Notes: generated by a model not told the origin, from the sequence alone. DNA of 64,000 bases from Granulicella tundricola MP5ACTX9 (GCF_000178975.2 NC_015064.1:3782001-3846000); one strand, 5' to 3'; positions 29,454 to 38,723 are shown, numbered from the stretch's first letter. Numbers and translations: made by a program.

Positions 29454-29508
29454 TTGACATGCCTAGGCAACTAGGGGTAAGTTTACCGCTAAGACCAAGT
29501 TGTCTAGG
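29454..29508 (+). promoter_or_regulatory. Promoter and inverted-repeat operator of the PadR-ADOP operon
   Basis: A perfect TTGACA at 29454-29459 is followed by CCTAGGCAACT (29462-29472) and, 25 bases on, AGTTGTCTAGG (29498-29508), inverted arms with one mismatch. Between them lies the smaller palindrome GGTAAGTTTACC (29476-29487), near the expected -10 position. The arms overlap the promoter just before the PadR start, as expected for autorepression. Confidence 0.65.
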
Positions 29509-29529
29509 TATTGGCCGGAGAGGTTTGAA

Positions 29530-29856
29530 ATGGCGAAGAACGATCTGCAGGGAACCCTGGATCTGCTGGTGTTGAAGACGTTGTCACAGATGGGTGCGCT
29601 GCACGGTTACGGGATCGTGGTGCATATCCAGCGGGCCTCGGAGGAGTTGCTGCGGGTGGAAGAGGGCTCGCTCTACCCCGCGCTGCACCGGATGGAGCAG
29701 AGCGGATGGATTCGCTCAGAGTGGGGACTGACGGCAACGAACCGGAAGGCTAAGTACTACAAGCTGACCCCGGCGGGTAAGACCCAGTTGCGTGAAGCGG
29801 AGAAGAGCTTTGAGCACCTGGTCAAAGGCGTTCGCGCCATCATGCAGTACGCATAA
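29530..29856 (+). CDS. PadR-family transcriptional regulator (acidobacterial type)
   Basis: A 108-residue winged-helix repressor; the ATG at 29530 has GGAGAGG seven bases upstream. TLDLLVLKTL, LHGYGIV and EEGSLYPALHRMEQSGWI are the conserved helices and wing of the PadR family. In acidobacteria this subtype is regularly paired with ADOP permeases, as here, with 12 bases between stop and next start. It probably represses its own operon through the inverted repeat just upstream. The inducing ligand is unknown. Confidence 0.92.
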   Translation: MAKNDLQGTLDLLVLKTLSQMGALHGYGIVVHIQRASEELLRVEEGSLYPALHRMEQSGWIRSEWGLTATNRKAKYYKLTPAGKTQLREAEKSFEHLVKGVRAIMQYA

Positions 29857-29868
29857 GAGGAGGTCTTC

Positions 29869-32517
29869 ATGTCGATGATGCGCCGTTTGGGGAACCTCTT
29901 GTCAAGGTCGAAGGTAGCAAGTGAGATCGATGACGAACTGCGATCGCATATCGAGATGCGGGTCGACGATAACCTCGCCGCGGGCATGTCGCCGGTTGAG
30001 GCGCGTCGTGACGCAGAGATCCGCTTTGGGAACAGGATTGCGACCAAGGAGCGGGTGCTTGGCGAGGATGTAGTGCTGGTGATAGAAAGCGTTGGGCATG
30101 ACGCGCGCTTTGCGATGCGCCAACTGGTTAAGAATCCGGGCTTTGCGGTCACGGCGATTCTCGTGCTCGCGTTGGGGATCGGCGCGAGTGTGGCCCTGTT
30201 TGCGTTCGTGGATGCGGCGTTGATCAAGCCGCTGCCGTATGAACAGCCGACCCGGCTGATGGAAGTCACTGAGACGGCGCCGATCTTCGGACGCGCCAAC
30301 CTGTCCTATCCGGACTTCCTGGATTGGAAGCGCGCCGACACGGACCTGCAGGCGTTCGACGTCTACCGGTCGACCGGCTTTCTGCTCGGCGTGGGGAGCG
30401 GCGCGGAGCCGGTTTCGGCAGAGTATGTCAGCGCGGGCTTCTTCAAGACGCTGGGCGTAAAGCCGCTGCTCGGGCGGAGTTTCAATGCAGGTGAAGATAA
30501 GCCGGAGGCGCCCCGTATAGCGCTGCTGAGCTACGGAACCTGGCAGAGAAGGTTTGGCGGGCGCAGCGACGTGGTGGGGCAGACCGTCACTTTGACGGAT
30601 GATCCGGTCATCATCATCGGAGTGCTTCCAGAGACCTTTCAGTTTGTGCCGCACGGGAACGCGGAGTTCTGGCTGCCGCTGCAGGTGACGGTGAACTCCA
30701 GTTGTGAGAAGCGCCGGAGTTGCCACAGTCTGAAGGGGATCGGACGCCTGAAAGACGGAGTGACGGAGGCACAGGCGCGCCGCGAATTCGAGGGGATCGC
30801 CACGAATCTCGAGCGGCAGTATCCGGACTCAAACCGCGGCCAGGGGGCAAGCGTGATCTCGCTCTCTGAGGCCTTCGTAGGCGACATACGCCCAATTCTG
30901 CTGGCGCTGCTTGGCGGGGCCGCTCTGCTGCTGGTGATCGCATGCGTGAACGTTGCGAGCCTGCTGCGGGTGCGGTCGGAGAGTCGGCGGCGAGAGGTTT
31001 CACTGCGGAGTGCGCTTGGGGCTTCGCGTGGCCGGCTGCTGCGGCAGTTCGTGATTGAGGGCCTGTTGCTGGTCCTGGCGGGCGGAGCTCTGGGGCTGGG
31101 TACGGCCTACCTGGCGGTACAACTGCTGTTGCGGCTTATCCCGAGGAACATGCTGCTGGGTATGCCGTACCTGGCGGGACTGGGGTTGAACCTGCATGTA
31201 CTGGCGTTTGCGGCGGCAGTGTGTGGCATAAGCGCAACGCTCTTTTCGGCGACGCCACTGCTGCGCCTCGTGGTTGCAGGAGGCGGCTTGCGCGGAGGAA
31301 TTTCTGAAGGCGGCAGGGGCAGCTCAGGAACGATCTGGCGGAGGTTCGGAGCGAACCTGGTGGCGCTGGAGTTGGCAATTGCGGTGGTGCTGCTGGTGGG
31401 AGCAGGGCTCCTGGGTAAAAGCTTCTTTCGCTTGCTGCATGTGGATCTGGGATTCGAGCCGGACCATGTGGCTACGCTGCAATTGGTACTGCCCAGGAAG
31501 CAGTATGACAATGACGATAAGCAGCGCGCGGAGGCGCAGGAGATCATGAATCGCTTCAGCGCTTTGCCTGGGGTGAAGTCTGTCGGGCTGACCAGCATGC
31601 TTGTGCTGAGCGGAAATGGCAACACGGATTGGATTCGATTTGTGGGCAGGCCCTACGACGGCAAACACAATGAGGTGAACCAGCGGGAGGTCAGTGGGAC
31701 GTACCTGAGCACGCTGGGGGTGAAGCTTATTCGCGGGCGCTTCTTTACGGATGCGGAAGACGCGACGAAGCCGAATGTCGTGCTCATCAACAAGGCGCTG
31801 GCGAGAAAGTACTATCCCGGCGAAGACCCGATCGGCAAGCGAATTGGCGACACGCAATTGACGCCGACTTCAATCAAGGAGATCGTCGGGATTGTGGATG
31901 ATGTGCGAGAGGCTGGATTGGATCAGGAGATCTGGCCGGCAATCTACGATCCCTTCAATCAGGCTCCCGATACCTATATGACGATGGTCGTTCGCACGGC
32001 GGCTGATGAGAAGGCTCTGCTGCTCACGCTGGTCGCGACGGCACGTGAGATCAACCCGGGGATCGGAGTCTCGGAAGAGACGACGATGACGGCGAAGATC
32101 AACGAGTCGCCCGCGGCGTATCTGCACCGGTCCGCGGCGTGGCTGGTGGGCGGATTTGCAGGGCTGGCGTTGATCCTGAGTGTAGTCGGTCTTTATGGCG
32201 TGGTTGCGTATTCAGTCAGCCAAAGGACCAAGGAGATTGGTGTACGGATGGCGTTAGGGGCCGCACGGAGTTCTGTGTCGAGGCTCATCTTAAAGGAAGC
32301 CGCAAGACTGATTGTAACGGGGCTGCTTGCCGGACTGGTGTGCTCCGTGGGGACGGCGGTTCTCGGCAGAAAGCTGCTGTTTGGAACGCAGGCGTGGGAT
32401 GCCGGGACCCTCCTTGGTGTGGCATTGGTACTCGGCGTTTCAGCGATGATGGCAAGCTGGCTACCGGCACACCGGGCAGCTTCCGTGAATCCGGTGGATG
32501 CGCTGCGGGCGGAGTGA
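29869..32517 (+). CDS. Acidobacterial duplicated orphan permease (ADOP, MacB/FtsX-like)
   Basis: An 882-residue membrane protein. A cytoplasmic N-terminal region of about 75 residues (DDELRSHIEMRVDDN) precedes a first unit of one membrane segment, a periplasmic MacB-type domain and three membrane segments. A second such unit follows, ending with QRTKEIGVRMALGA and ASWLPAHRAASVNPVDALR. The duplicated layout without an ATPase gene beside it defines the ADOP family. MacB-like proteins work as mechanotransmitters for efflux or lipoprotein handling, but no substrate is known for ADOPs. It forms an operon with the upstream PadR gene. Confidence 0.92.
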   Translation: MSMMRRLGNLLSRSKVASEIDDELRSHIEMRVDDNLAAGMSPVEARRDAEIRFGNRIATKERVLGEDVVLVIESVGHDARFAMRQLVKNPGFAVTAILVLALGIGASVALFAFVDAALIKPLPYEQPTRLMEVTETAPIFGRANLSYPDFLDWKRADTDLQAFDVYRSTGFLLGVGSGAEPVSAEYVSAGFFKTLGVKPLLGRSFNAGEDKPEAPRIALLSYGTWQRRFGGRSDVVGQTVTLTDDPVIIIGVLPETFQFVPHGNAEFWLPLQVTVNSSCEKRRSCHSLKGIGRLKDGVTEAQARREFEGIATNLERQYPDSNRGQGASVISLSEAFVGDIRPILLALLGGAALLLVIACVNVASLLRVRSESRRREVSLRSALGASRGRLLRQFVIEGLLLVLAGGALGLGTAYLAVQLLLRLIPRNMLLGMPYLAGLGLNLHVLAFAAAVCGISATLFSATPLLRLVVAGGGLRGGISEGGRGSSGTIWRRFGANLVALELAIAVVLLVGAGLLGKSFFRLLHVDLGFEPDHVATLQLVLPRKQYDNDDKQRAEAQEIMNRFSALPGVKSVGLTSMLVLSGNGNTDWIRFVGRPYDGKHNEVNQREVSGTYLSTLGVKLIRGRFFTDAEDATKPNVVLINKALARKYYPGEDPIGKRIGDTQLTPTSIKEIVGIVDDVREAGLDQEIWPAIYDPFNQAPDTYMTMVVRTAADEKALLLTLVATAREINPGIGVSEETTMTAKINESPAAYLHRSAAWLVGGFAGLALILSVVGLYGVVAYSVSQRTKEIGVRMALGAARSSVSRLILKEAARLIVTGLLAGLVCSVGTAVLGRKLLFGTQAWDAGTLLGVALVLGVSAMMASWLPAHRAASVNPVDALRAE

Positions 32518-32567
32518 CAGCAGCCTCGAATACCTGGTCTCCACGCAACTGAGCTTGATCGATAACG

Positions 32568-32604
32568 ACAAAAGCTACGCATCGTCACGATGCGTAGCTT
32601 TTGT
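32568..32604. terminator. Bidirectional terminator between ADOP and mannosidase
   Basis: A perfect stem ACAAAAGCTACGCATCG / CGATGCGTAGCTTTTGT with a three-base loop; A-rich and T-rich outer ends allow termination in both directions between the convergent genes. Confidence 0.92.
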
Positions 32605-32640
32605 CTGTACTGCTCAAACATCCTCGAACCCTTGCTCAGA

Positions 32641-35600
32641 CTACTGCTTGAAGGCTTCGAGTTTGCCGTCGTTGGTGGTCCTACCCAGGGTGTCAAAGAG
32701 CGGCTGAGCGGGTGTCACATTGGGCTCTGTCTCCGCGACAGAGATCCCCATGATCCGCAGGCTGGCGTTCTGCGGAAGCGTGATGGTCTTCGCATCGGGA
32801 GCAAGATCCAAGGCGTAGACGAAGAGGTAGCTGTACTGATACGGAACGTTCAAGCCCTCTGCGTTGTGATGATGCGAGGCATACCACGCCAGGGTCGCAG
32901 GCTTGATGAAACCGGGCCGGAGACCGACATAGTCTTTCGGGAAGTCGGGTGCCCAGTCCGGCGAACCGGATTTTTTGACATCCCATGTCGGGTGGTTGGC
33001 GGAGGTGGCGAAGTCGTTGCGAAGGGGAACGGGATGTTCGGCCGGTTCGTTAGTGCCACCACCTTCCATGACCGAGTCAGGTCTTGGCTTCCAGACTCGC
33101 GTATCCCACTGGCCGATGAAGCCGCCCCAGTCTTCGACCGTGAGGCTCGTTGGAGTCTTGCCAACCTTGAACGTCGCAGTCTGGTCTCCCCCTGCGGAGG
33201 CTGCAAGAATATAGACCTTGTTGAACTTGCCCTTCGGCAGTTCGACGGACTGGCCCTTGGCTATAACCGCGTTGGGCTTGCCGGTTGCGGCCGGAGCGAG
33301 GGCAAAGCGGACTCCATCGAGCGTGAGTTCCGACGGAAGCATCTCGGCTGGAATCGCGTCGCCCTGCTTATCGAACCCACCGGATGTCTTGGTGTCGTCG
33401 TTGCTCGCTACTGCAAGGTCATACTGGAGCGCCACGGGTTGCGAGGCGATGCTGGTCCCATGCGCGGCGGGAGCGCCGAGCTTGAGTGCGAAGGTGCGGG
33501 GCTGGTAGGGCTTGAAGGAGGTCTCAAGTGCGCCATCCACAACGCTGGCCGCACCAAGCGGAAGCTCCTGACCATTGACCTCACGGGCTGCCTGAAGTGG
33601 CCCGGAGAATTTCACCGCCACCTTGTCAGCCGCTTTGCCGTCAAGCTCCACAAGACGTACGATGACCTCGTCGCTCAACTCTGATTTCTTGAGCGCGAGC
33701 ACGCGAATCGCAGGGTTGTTGACGGTGAGAAGCGAGAAGCTATGTCCAAGTGGGCCGGCGTGTTTCTCCGTGTTGAAGGCGATCAGAGGAGTGCTAAGCC
33801 GATAAGCATGCCAATCCGTGTGAGCCTGACGCCAGTCCCCGGCATGACCTGCAAGGCCGAAGACGATCTCGTGATGGCCCCAGTCCTGGTTGAACTGATC
33901 CGCGTAGCCGCCCTTCATCTCGGACGCTTCGCCAGGCGAACGCAGGAGGGTGAGACGGAGGGTGCTGTCATCCCGCTTGTCGGAGCCATTCTTGACGCCG
34001 GTCAGGATGGTTGCACCATAGCTGCCGGACGTATCGGTCTGATCGATCCAGTGATGCGACGCGACCTCAAACTGGCGGTCGAAGGCGGCAGGACGTTGAA
34101 TGGTGCCGACCTCCCAGTTATAGGTGGCGAGCTTGTTGGCTGAAGTGAGCGGGAAGACAGCTTTGACGTTTGCGGAGAGTGAGCGCCAGTCAATGGATTC
34201 AGAGAACTCGACGCGATTGCCCGCGTCGCCAGCGGAGAGACGGACGGTCTGCACGAACTTCGATCCCTCTCCTTCACGCGTGACCTCCAACGCAACCCGT
34301 GCAGGACCGTTTTCGACGATGCGTGCCTTGACGGAACCGCCGATATAAGCGCGGGGAGCAGCCTGCTCCTGGTCGAAGTCCATGTTCCATGCAGGCCATT
34401 GCTTTGGCGCATCGTTGTTGATCGCCAGGCGCATGGGGCTGGCAAGCAGCTCCTTCTGGATGGATTTATCGAAGATGCTGCTAACGTCGCCGGCTGCATT
34501 GATGGTGACCTTATAACGAGCATTCTCAAGGCCGGATTCAGTCACGTTCAAAGCCTGCGAACTCGCTGGCTTCTGACCATGGCGAACATCGTAGACGGCA
34601 TAGCCGACTGAAGGGACCTTCGCCAGGAAGAGGATCTTGCCGTTTTGCACCTGGGCCGGAACCTGCTTGCCGTCGGACCCGAAGACAGCCACTCCCTTGG
34701 AGAAGTCGCCCGCGACCATTGCTTCCACGACATCTTCGCGCTCAAGATTGAGCGGGTTGTACACCAGCACCGGCGTTCCGGTCACCTGCGTATCCAGCGA
34801 GGAGGCAATCGACTGCGTGGCACTGGTCAGCACATCGCCAAACTGGTTGGCAGCGATGACGTCATCGTTCTGGGCGAACTCATAGGATCGTGGCGTTGCA
34901 GTGCCCGCGCCGGTGTCATGGAACTGCCCGCCCATGACGAGCGTCCATGCATCGTTAAGCTGCTTCTGCGGGTATGCCCGTCCACCCATCCACGCGGCTG
35001 CGACGGAGGCCTTCTCGGCAGCATCCGCAAGCAGTTCATTCTTGCGGTTCCAGCCCTTGTGATACGCCTGCGAGGTCAACGATCCCGCGGAGTGGTTGAT
35101 GAGCTCCAAGTCTCCCTGGTAGTTAGGCATCCTGGACTGCATCTCCGGCTTGATGTCCAGGAACATCTGGTCGGCGGTCGCGGAGATGACTTTGACGGGA
35201 CCGTTGCCCATGCGTACGGGTGTGCCGGCTGTCACGATCTCTCCCGCCGCTCCGCCAGAGGCAGACACGGGCGTCGCAGGAATGACAGCTTCCCCTCCGG
35301 TGACCATGGCCTCCAGAAGCTTGATCGACTCTTCATTGGCCGCGCCGCCAATATCTCCCGTACCGACGTAGTGATAGTCGGCGAACACGCCAGTAGCCTT
35401 GCCGTCGATATCGATTCTGCTCGGCCAGTCCACCTCAGTACGCCGTCTGCGCCCATTGGACGCAACGGGCGCTGGGACCTGTGTCGGGGACTTGCTGAGA
35501 TCCGAGTTGATCCCACCGTTGTAGCTGCCGGGATTGAGCGCGGCCAAAACAGTTTCGCCATCAGGTCCGGTCCACAGACCCACGTTGAACGGGATGCCTT

Positions 35601-36219
35601 CAGGCGTCTTCTCAGGAGAGTTTGGCCCGCCGATCTTCGGGGCCGGCTGCCAGGCTGCATTCAGCTTCTGCGTGGAGAAACCCTTGACTCCAGACGCGGC
35701 CAGGATCGTGGGTAGCGACGCAGGAAAGCCGAAACAGTCCGGCAGCATGTACTCCGCGCTGGCCTTTCCGAACTCGCTCCGGTAGAAGGTGTTTCCATAC
35801 AGGACCTGGCGGAAGATCGATTCCGCGCTGGGCAGGTTCACGTCCCCTTCTTCGACAGAAGAACCGGCGGGGAACCACTGTCCCTTGGCGACGTAGCCTT
35901 TCAACCGGGCATAGTCCGCCGGGAAATACTCCTTCATCAGGCGATAGCGATTCGAGCCCGACCAGTTGAAGACATAGTGCGGATACTTGTCCATGTAGTC
36001 GAAGTTGACGCGCATGGTCTTGAGCAGATATTCGCTGATCACCTGCGGAAACTCCCACCGCCACTGCGTATCCAGGTGGGCGTAGGGCACCACGTAGAGA
36101 GTGGGCTGCTTGGTGATGTCGGGGGCAGGCGTGGTCTGCGCCAGAGCGCCCGGCATAACAGACAAGAAAGCGATGACAGCGCTGGTCGTAAACAAAGGAT
36201 TCAGGCGGAAGCTGGACAC
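32641..36219 (-). CDS. Secreted glycoside hydrolase family 38 alpha-mannosidase
   Basis: The GTG at 36219 has TGAGG upstream and starts a signal peptide (about 1-28, ending PGALAQ), giving 1192 residues; the longer frame has no ribosome site. The GH38 catalytic domain shows YAHLDTQWRW (His48 and Asp50 as metal ligands) and YMLPDCFGFP (nucleophile Asp about 161). Mid and C-terminal mannosidase beta-domains follow, and the last 200 residues form an extra beta-rich module that I cannot name. It should hydrolyse alpha-mannosides in the periplasm or outside. It is about 1.2 times longer than typical bacterial GH38. It stands alone, with a strong terminator downstream. Confidence 0.88.
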   Translation of the reverse strand: MSSFRLNPLFTTSAVIAFLSVMPGALAQTTPAPDITKQPTLYVVPYAHLDTQWRWEFPQVISEYLLKTMRVNFDYMDKYPHYVFNWSGSNRYRLMKEYFPADYARLKGYVAKGQWFPAGSSVEEGDVNLPSAESIFRQVLYGNTFYRSEFGKASAEYMLPDCFGFPASLPTILAASGVKGFSTQKLNAAWQPAPKIGGPNSPEKTPEGIPFNVGLWTGPDGETVLAALNPGSYNGGINSDLSKSPTQVPAPVASNGRRRRTEVDWPSRIDIDGKATGVFADYHYVGTGDIGGAANEESIKLLEAMVTGGEAVIPATPVSASGGAAGEIVTAGTPVRMGNGPVKVISATADQMFLDIKPEMQSRMPNYQGDLELINHSAGSLTSQAYHKGWNRKNELLADAAEKASVAAAWMGGRAYPQKQLNDAWTLVMGGQFHDTGAGTATPRSYEFAQNDDVIAANQFGDVLTSATQSIASSLDTQVTGTPVLVYNPLNLEREDVVEAMVAGDFSKGVAVFGSDGKQVPAQVQNGKILFLAKVPSVGYAVYDVRHGQKPASSQALNVTESGLENARYKVTINAAGDVSSIFDKSIQKELLASPMRLAINNDAPKQWPAWNMDFDQEQAAPRAYIGGSVKARIVENGPARVALEVTREGEGSKFVQTVRLSAGDAGNRVEFSESIDWRSLSANVKAVFPLTSANKLATYNWEVGTIQRPAAFDRQFEVASHHWIDQTDTSGSYGATILTGVKNGSDKRDDSTLRLTLLRSPGEASEMKGGYADQFNQDWGHHEIVFGLAGHAGDWRQAHTDWHAYRLSTPLIAFNTEKHAGPLGHSFSLLTVNNPAIRVLALKKSELSDEVIVRLVELDGKAADKVAVKFSGPLQAAREVNGQELPLGAASVVDGALETSFKPYQPRTFALKLGAPAAHGTSIASQPVALQYDLAVASNDDTKTSGGFDKQGDAIPAEMLPSELTLDGVRFALAPAATGKPNAVIAKGQSVELPKGKFNKVYILAASAGGDQTATFKVGKTPTSLTVEDWGGFIGQWDTRVWKPRPDSVMEGGGTNEPAEHPVPLRNDFATSANHPTWDVKKSGSPDWAPDFPKDYVGLRPGFIKPATLAWYASHHHNAEGLNVPYQYSYLFVYALDLAPDAKTITLPQNASLRIMGISVAETEPNVTPAQPLFDTLGRTTNDGKLEAFKQ

Positions 36220-36369
36220 AAGTACCTCACGTGTAATCTCGTTTGCCCACGGCAACATCCATGGCGGGATTACAGCCCAAGAATAACAAAAGGCCACCGT
36301 CAGACTCCTAGGCCATTCGCACTAGGATCTGCATATTCGCTGTCAGGTTTTAGGGGGGATCGAAAAGGT

Positions 36370-36399
36370 ATGGCGGAGAGTGGGGGATTCGAACCCCCG
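36370..36399. repeat. Left attachment repeat (displaced tRNA-Ser 3' end)
   Basis: Thirty bases covering the encoded CCA, the 3' acceptor strand and most of the T-arm of the tRNA-Ser gene, repeated exactly at 53588-53617. Flanking bases differ immediately on both sides, so the identity block has sharp edges. Confidence 0.75.
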
Positions 36400-36457
36400 T
36401 TTCGATATGACAGCGGGTGCCACCGCTTGCAATATCAGCCACTTAGCGACACCCTCG
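36371..36457 (-). pseudogene. tRNA-Ser-like sequence carried at the element's left end
   Basis: The minus strand reads like a degenerate tRNA. Its 3' half is the 30-base attachment repeat (T-arm, acceptor strand, CCA); the 5' half has CGAGGGT, which pairs with the acceptor strand except at position 1, and CTAAGTGGCTGA resembling a serine D-loop. The central hairpin AGCGG/CCGCT leaves only a six-base loop, so no normal anticodon can be placed. The 5' portion lies inside the element, so the circular form would carry this whole sequence. It is probably a non-functional tRNA mimic at attP. Confidence 0.5.
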
Positions 36458-36538
36458 GAACCGGCCTGCCAACTATCTGCCCAAAATCTGCCCACGGAAA
36501 CGACTTATCTTTGGGCGCTGACGGAAAGCCCGGCCGTT

Positions 36539-37711
36539 CTAATTGACGATCACTCTCCGAACGACATCGCTGTTGGCGCCACGCAGCTCCTCCATCCGGA
36601 CATCCCCGTAGACCTGCATGGTGGTGCGCACATCAGCATGCCTCATAAGGTCTCTCTGTACTGTCATGGGCACCTGCTTGATGTCCATCCACGTCTTGTA
36701 GGAATGACGGAACGTGTGCCAGCCTAGCGAAAATTCGAGGCCGATCGCTTTACCGACGGGAATCAGAACGCGGGTTTGGATGGCTGAGGCGGCATAGGGA
36801 CGCTCGCCGGCGGCCGTGGGGAACACCCAGTCGTCGTCTTCGTTGAATTGCGAGGCAGCACGCCAGGTCCTGAATGCGCCGGCCAGCAGCGGATCGAGCG
36901 GAAGCGGCTTCTTCGAATGGATCGTTTTCACGTTCCCGACCTTGCCTTCAACGACGGCTCTCTGGATTCGAACGAGCTCGAGCTCAAAGTCGAAGTCCTC
37001 CCACTTCAGCGCCAGCAGCTCGCTCACCCGCAGCCCGAGGCACATCGCCGCCATCACCATCACGCGGAAACCTGGGTCTACGATCTTCGCAAGGATAAGG
37101 TGGAACTGGGCCTCCGTCAGGTTGCCGGGCTGCTCCTCGCGCTTTGTTGAGCCCTCCAGGGAGAATAGAGACATTGGGTTCGTCTGGTTTGGCACCCACT
37201 CCCAGAGCATTCCGAAGCGAAACAGCAGCCGCATCATGTTATGGACGTGGCCTTTGTAACGGCCGCTCGCCGGCGAGGAGATCGGTACATCGCCTTTCTT
37301 GCGCGTGACGGCCAACTCACGGAGCCAGGTGCGCACCTCCTGCGCTTTGACGGATGCAATCGGGACCTCGCCCCAACGCGGCCGGATATGGCACCGGATC
37401 AACTTCTCGTAGCCGCGGCGGGTCGAATGCCGCTCCGGGATCTCTTCCAAGAGGTATCTGTCGATCAGGTCGCCGAAGGTGCGACGGTCGGCGAGCAGCG
37501 GGTCGGGACTGTCATTGAATTGGTCCCGGATCACTTGGGCGGCGCGGCTGGCGCTCGCTTCCGTTGGGTACTTCGCCAGCAGTCCGACCGGAAGTCGTGG
37601 GCGCTTCGGGTTTCCCGGCGTCGTGTCCACGAAGCGGATGAACCAGCATATCCCCTCTGCCGTCTTGGACTTCGAAAGCGTTCCCTGCTGATAACGACGT
37701 TTTCTCTTCAT
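36539..37711 (-). CDS. int: Tyrosine recombinase/integrase
   Basis: A 390-residue phage-type integrase. An N-terminal arm-binding region (about 1-70) and a SAM-like core-binding domain (about 78-170) precede the catalytic domain. All catalytic residues are seen: Arg about 228 (GLRVSELL), Lys about 267 (SKKPLPLD), His-x-x-Arg 332-335 (HTFRHS), His about 358 (RHADV) and nucleophile Tyr about 368 (VYGD). It should insert and excise the element at the tRNA-Ser 3' end. Its N-terminal coding overlaps the upstream HTH gene by about 200 bases. The last 33 residues are nearly identical to the remnant at 51580-51694. Confidence 0.93.
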   Translation of the reverse strand: MKRKRRYQQGTLSKSKTAEGICWFIRFVDTTPGNPKRPRLPVGLLAKYPTEASASRAAQVIRDQFNDSPDPLLADRRTFGDLIDRYLLEEIPERHSTRRGYEKLIRCHIRPRWGEVPIASVKAQEVRTWLRELAVTRKKGDVPISSPASGRYKGHVHNMMRLLFRFGMLWEWVPNQTNPMSLFSLEGSTKREEQPGNLTEAQFHLILAKIVDPGFRVMVMAAMCLGLRVSELLALKWEDFDFELELVRIQRAVVEGKVGNVKTIHSKKPLPLDPLLAGAFRTWRAASQFNEDDDWVFPTAAGERPYAASAIQTRVLIPVGKAIGLEFSLGWHTFRHSYKTWMDIKQVPMTVQRDLMRHADVRTTMQVYGDVRMEELRGANSDVVRRVIVN

Positions 37712-37913
37712 TTAGATCACCGGAGGACAGTGTATGCGAGGATCCGGGGACCTCGCCGCGGAGGTTGTCGATGTAAGACACCGGACAGCGCCACAAACAC
37801 CCCATCTTGAACGCGGGAATGCTGCCGTCCTTCACCCGCCGGTAGACGGTGCGCTCAGAGATTTGAAGCTCCTGCGCTACCTGTTGCAGCGTGATGACAG
37901 CGGGACGCCTCAT
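37512..37913 (-). CDS. Excisionase-like HTH protein overlapping the integrase start
   Basis: The first 55 residues form a MerR/excisionase-type HTH (ITLQQVAQELQISERTVYRR, then GSIPAFKMG and WRCPVSYID). Such proteins bind attachment sites or promoters and steer integrase toward excision. The frame is 133 residues long, and its C-terminal 65 residues overlap the integrase N-terminus in another frame; they are Arg/Pro-rich and may be coincidental coding. The ATG overlaps the stop of the upstream HTH gene by four bases (ATGA). Function is inferred from family and position beside the integrase. Confidence 0.72.
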   Translation of the reverse strand: MRRPAVITLQQVAQELQISERTVYRRVKDGSIPAFKMGCLWRCPVSYIDNLRGEVPGSSHTLSSGDLNEEKTSLSAGNAFEVQDGRGDMLVHPLRGHDAGKPEAPTTSGRTAGEVPNGSERQPRRPSDPGPIQ

Positions 37914-38119
37914 GGTCGGTCTCCGATTTGTATCGTTTCGACGGGGAGGGCGAGCTCGGAAAGACGGAATCGCCAGAAGCGCCTGGAACCGACTCCATAG
38001 TCGACACCGACGATACGTCCACCCGCAGCCAATCTGCGGATATGAGTGACGGAGACGCCCAGAAAGCGAGCTGCCTCCGCCGCATCTACAAGTGGTTCCG
38101 GATTGATGATTTCAGCCAT
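37910..38119 (-). CDS. Small HTH DNA-binding protein (excisionase family)
   Basis: Sixty-nine residues with VDAAEAARFLGVSVTHIRR as the recognition helix-turn-helix, followed by a short wing (GSRRFWRFRLSEL). AAGG lies upstream of the ATG at 38119. It is coupled to the next HTH gene through an ATGA overlap. Two consecutive excisionase-like proteins upstream of an integrase suggest one acts as Xis and the other as a regulator; which is which cannot be told. Confidence 0.75.
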   Translation of the reverse strand: MAEIINPEPLVDAAEAARFLGVSVTHIRRLAAGGRIVGVDYGVGSRRFWRFRLSELALPVETIQIGDRP

Positions 38120-38154
38120 GGCACACCTTGCAAGCGCTCTGAGCGCTGAGAGGA

Positions 38155-38634
38155 TTAGGGGACGAGTGCCTCGATGATCTGTTGAGCGATGGCCTCGGTC
38201 GTCACATACGCAGTCCCGGACATGAATTGGAGCTCGCGTTCCCCGAGAAGCAAGCCAACCGTCAGCGACCCGCTGTTTGAGCCGAAGATCTCCCAGGTGA
38301 GAGTCGCAACGTCGGGAGCGTAGGTCAGCGCAGCGATCTTCTCAACGCCTCCAGGCTCACCGAGTTTGACCTTGAACGGCCCGTCAGCCCTCGCTTCGGT
38401 GCGCATCACATCGTCGCCGTACGACTCGTTGAACTGCTTCACGTTGCCTTTGAGGATGTATTGAAGCTCAGCCCAAAGCTTCCCTCCCTCTGTTTCGCGT
38501 TCGGCGCTTAGGCGCTCGCGCCGCTCGCGTTCCCGCTCTTCAGCACGGCGTTGCATTTCCTGCTGGCTTCTCTTCTCCTGCAGGTGGGTTCCGTACTTGT
38601 TCGCCGCATCACTGATCCAGTTATCTCTCGCCAT
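38155..38634 (-). CDS. Hypothetical protein with charged coiled coil
   Basis: The ATG at 38634, preceded by GAGG, gives 159 residues. Residues about 20-60 are dense in Glu, Arg and Gln (RRAEERERERRERLSAERE) and should form a coiled coil; the rest is a mixed alpha/beta domain ending in a helix. No family is recognised. It precedes the HTH/integrase genes on the same strand with only 35 bases between. Confidence 0.6.
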   Translation of the reverse strand: MARDNWISDAANKYGTHLQEKRSQQEMQRRAEERERERRERLSAERETEGGKLWAELQYILKGNVKQFNESYGDDVMRTEARADGPFKVKLGEPGGVEKIAALTYAPDVATLTWEIFGSNSGSLTVGLLLGERELQFMSGTAYVTTEAIAQQIIEALVP

Positions 38635-38723
38635 CACTTCGCCTCTTTCCGCTACCTTGACCTGCACCTCGGTTTACCGCCCTGGTGGCCCGTACGCCGC
38701 CAGGGCAACACGTCTACACCCAT

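Noticed and set aside
34645..35715. 356-codon plus-strand frame
   Set aside because: Antisense to the GH38 mannosidase, whose catalytic motifs are unambiguous.
36371..36457. Second functional tRNA-Ser
   Set aside because: Position 1 of the acceptor is mismatched and the anticodon stem leaves a six-base loop, so a working anticodon cannot be placed; kept as tRNA-like only.
35977..36546. Plus-strand frame with GGFEPPF-type segment
   Set aside because: The segment is the reverse of a tRNA T-arm, a well-known false-ORF signature.
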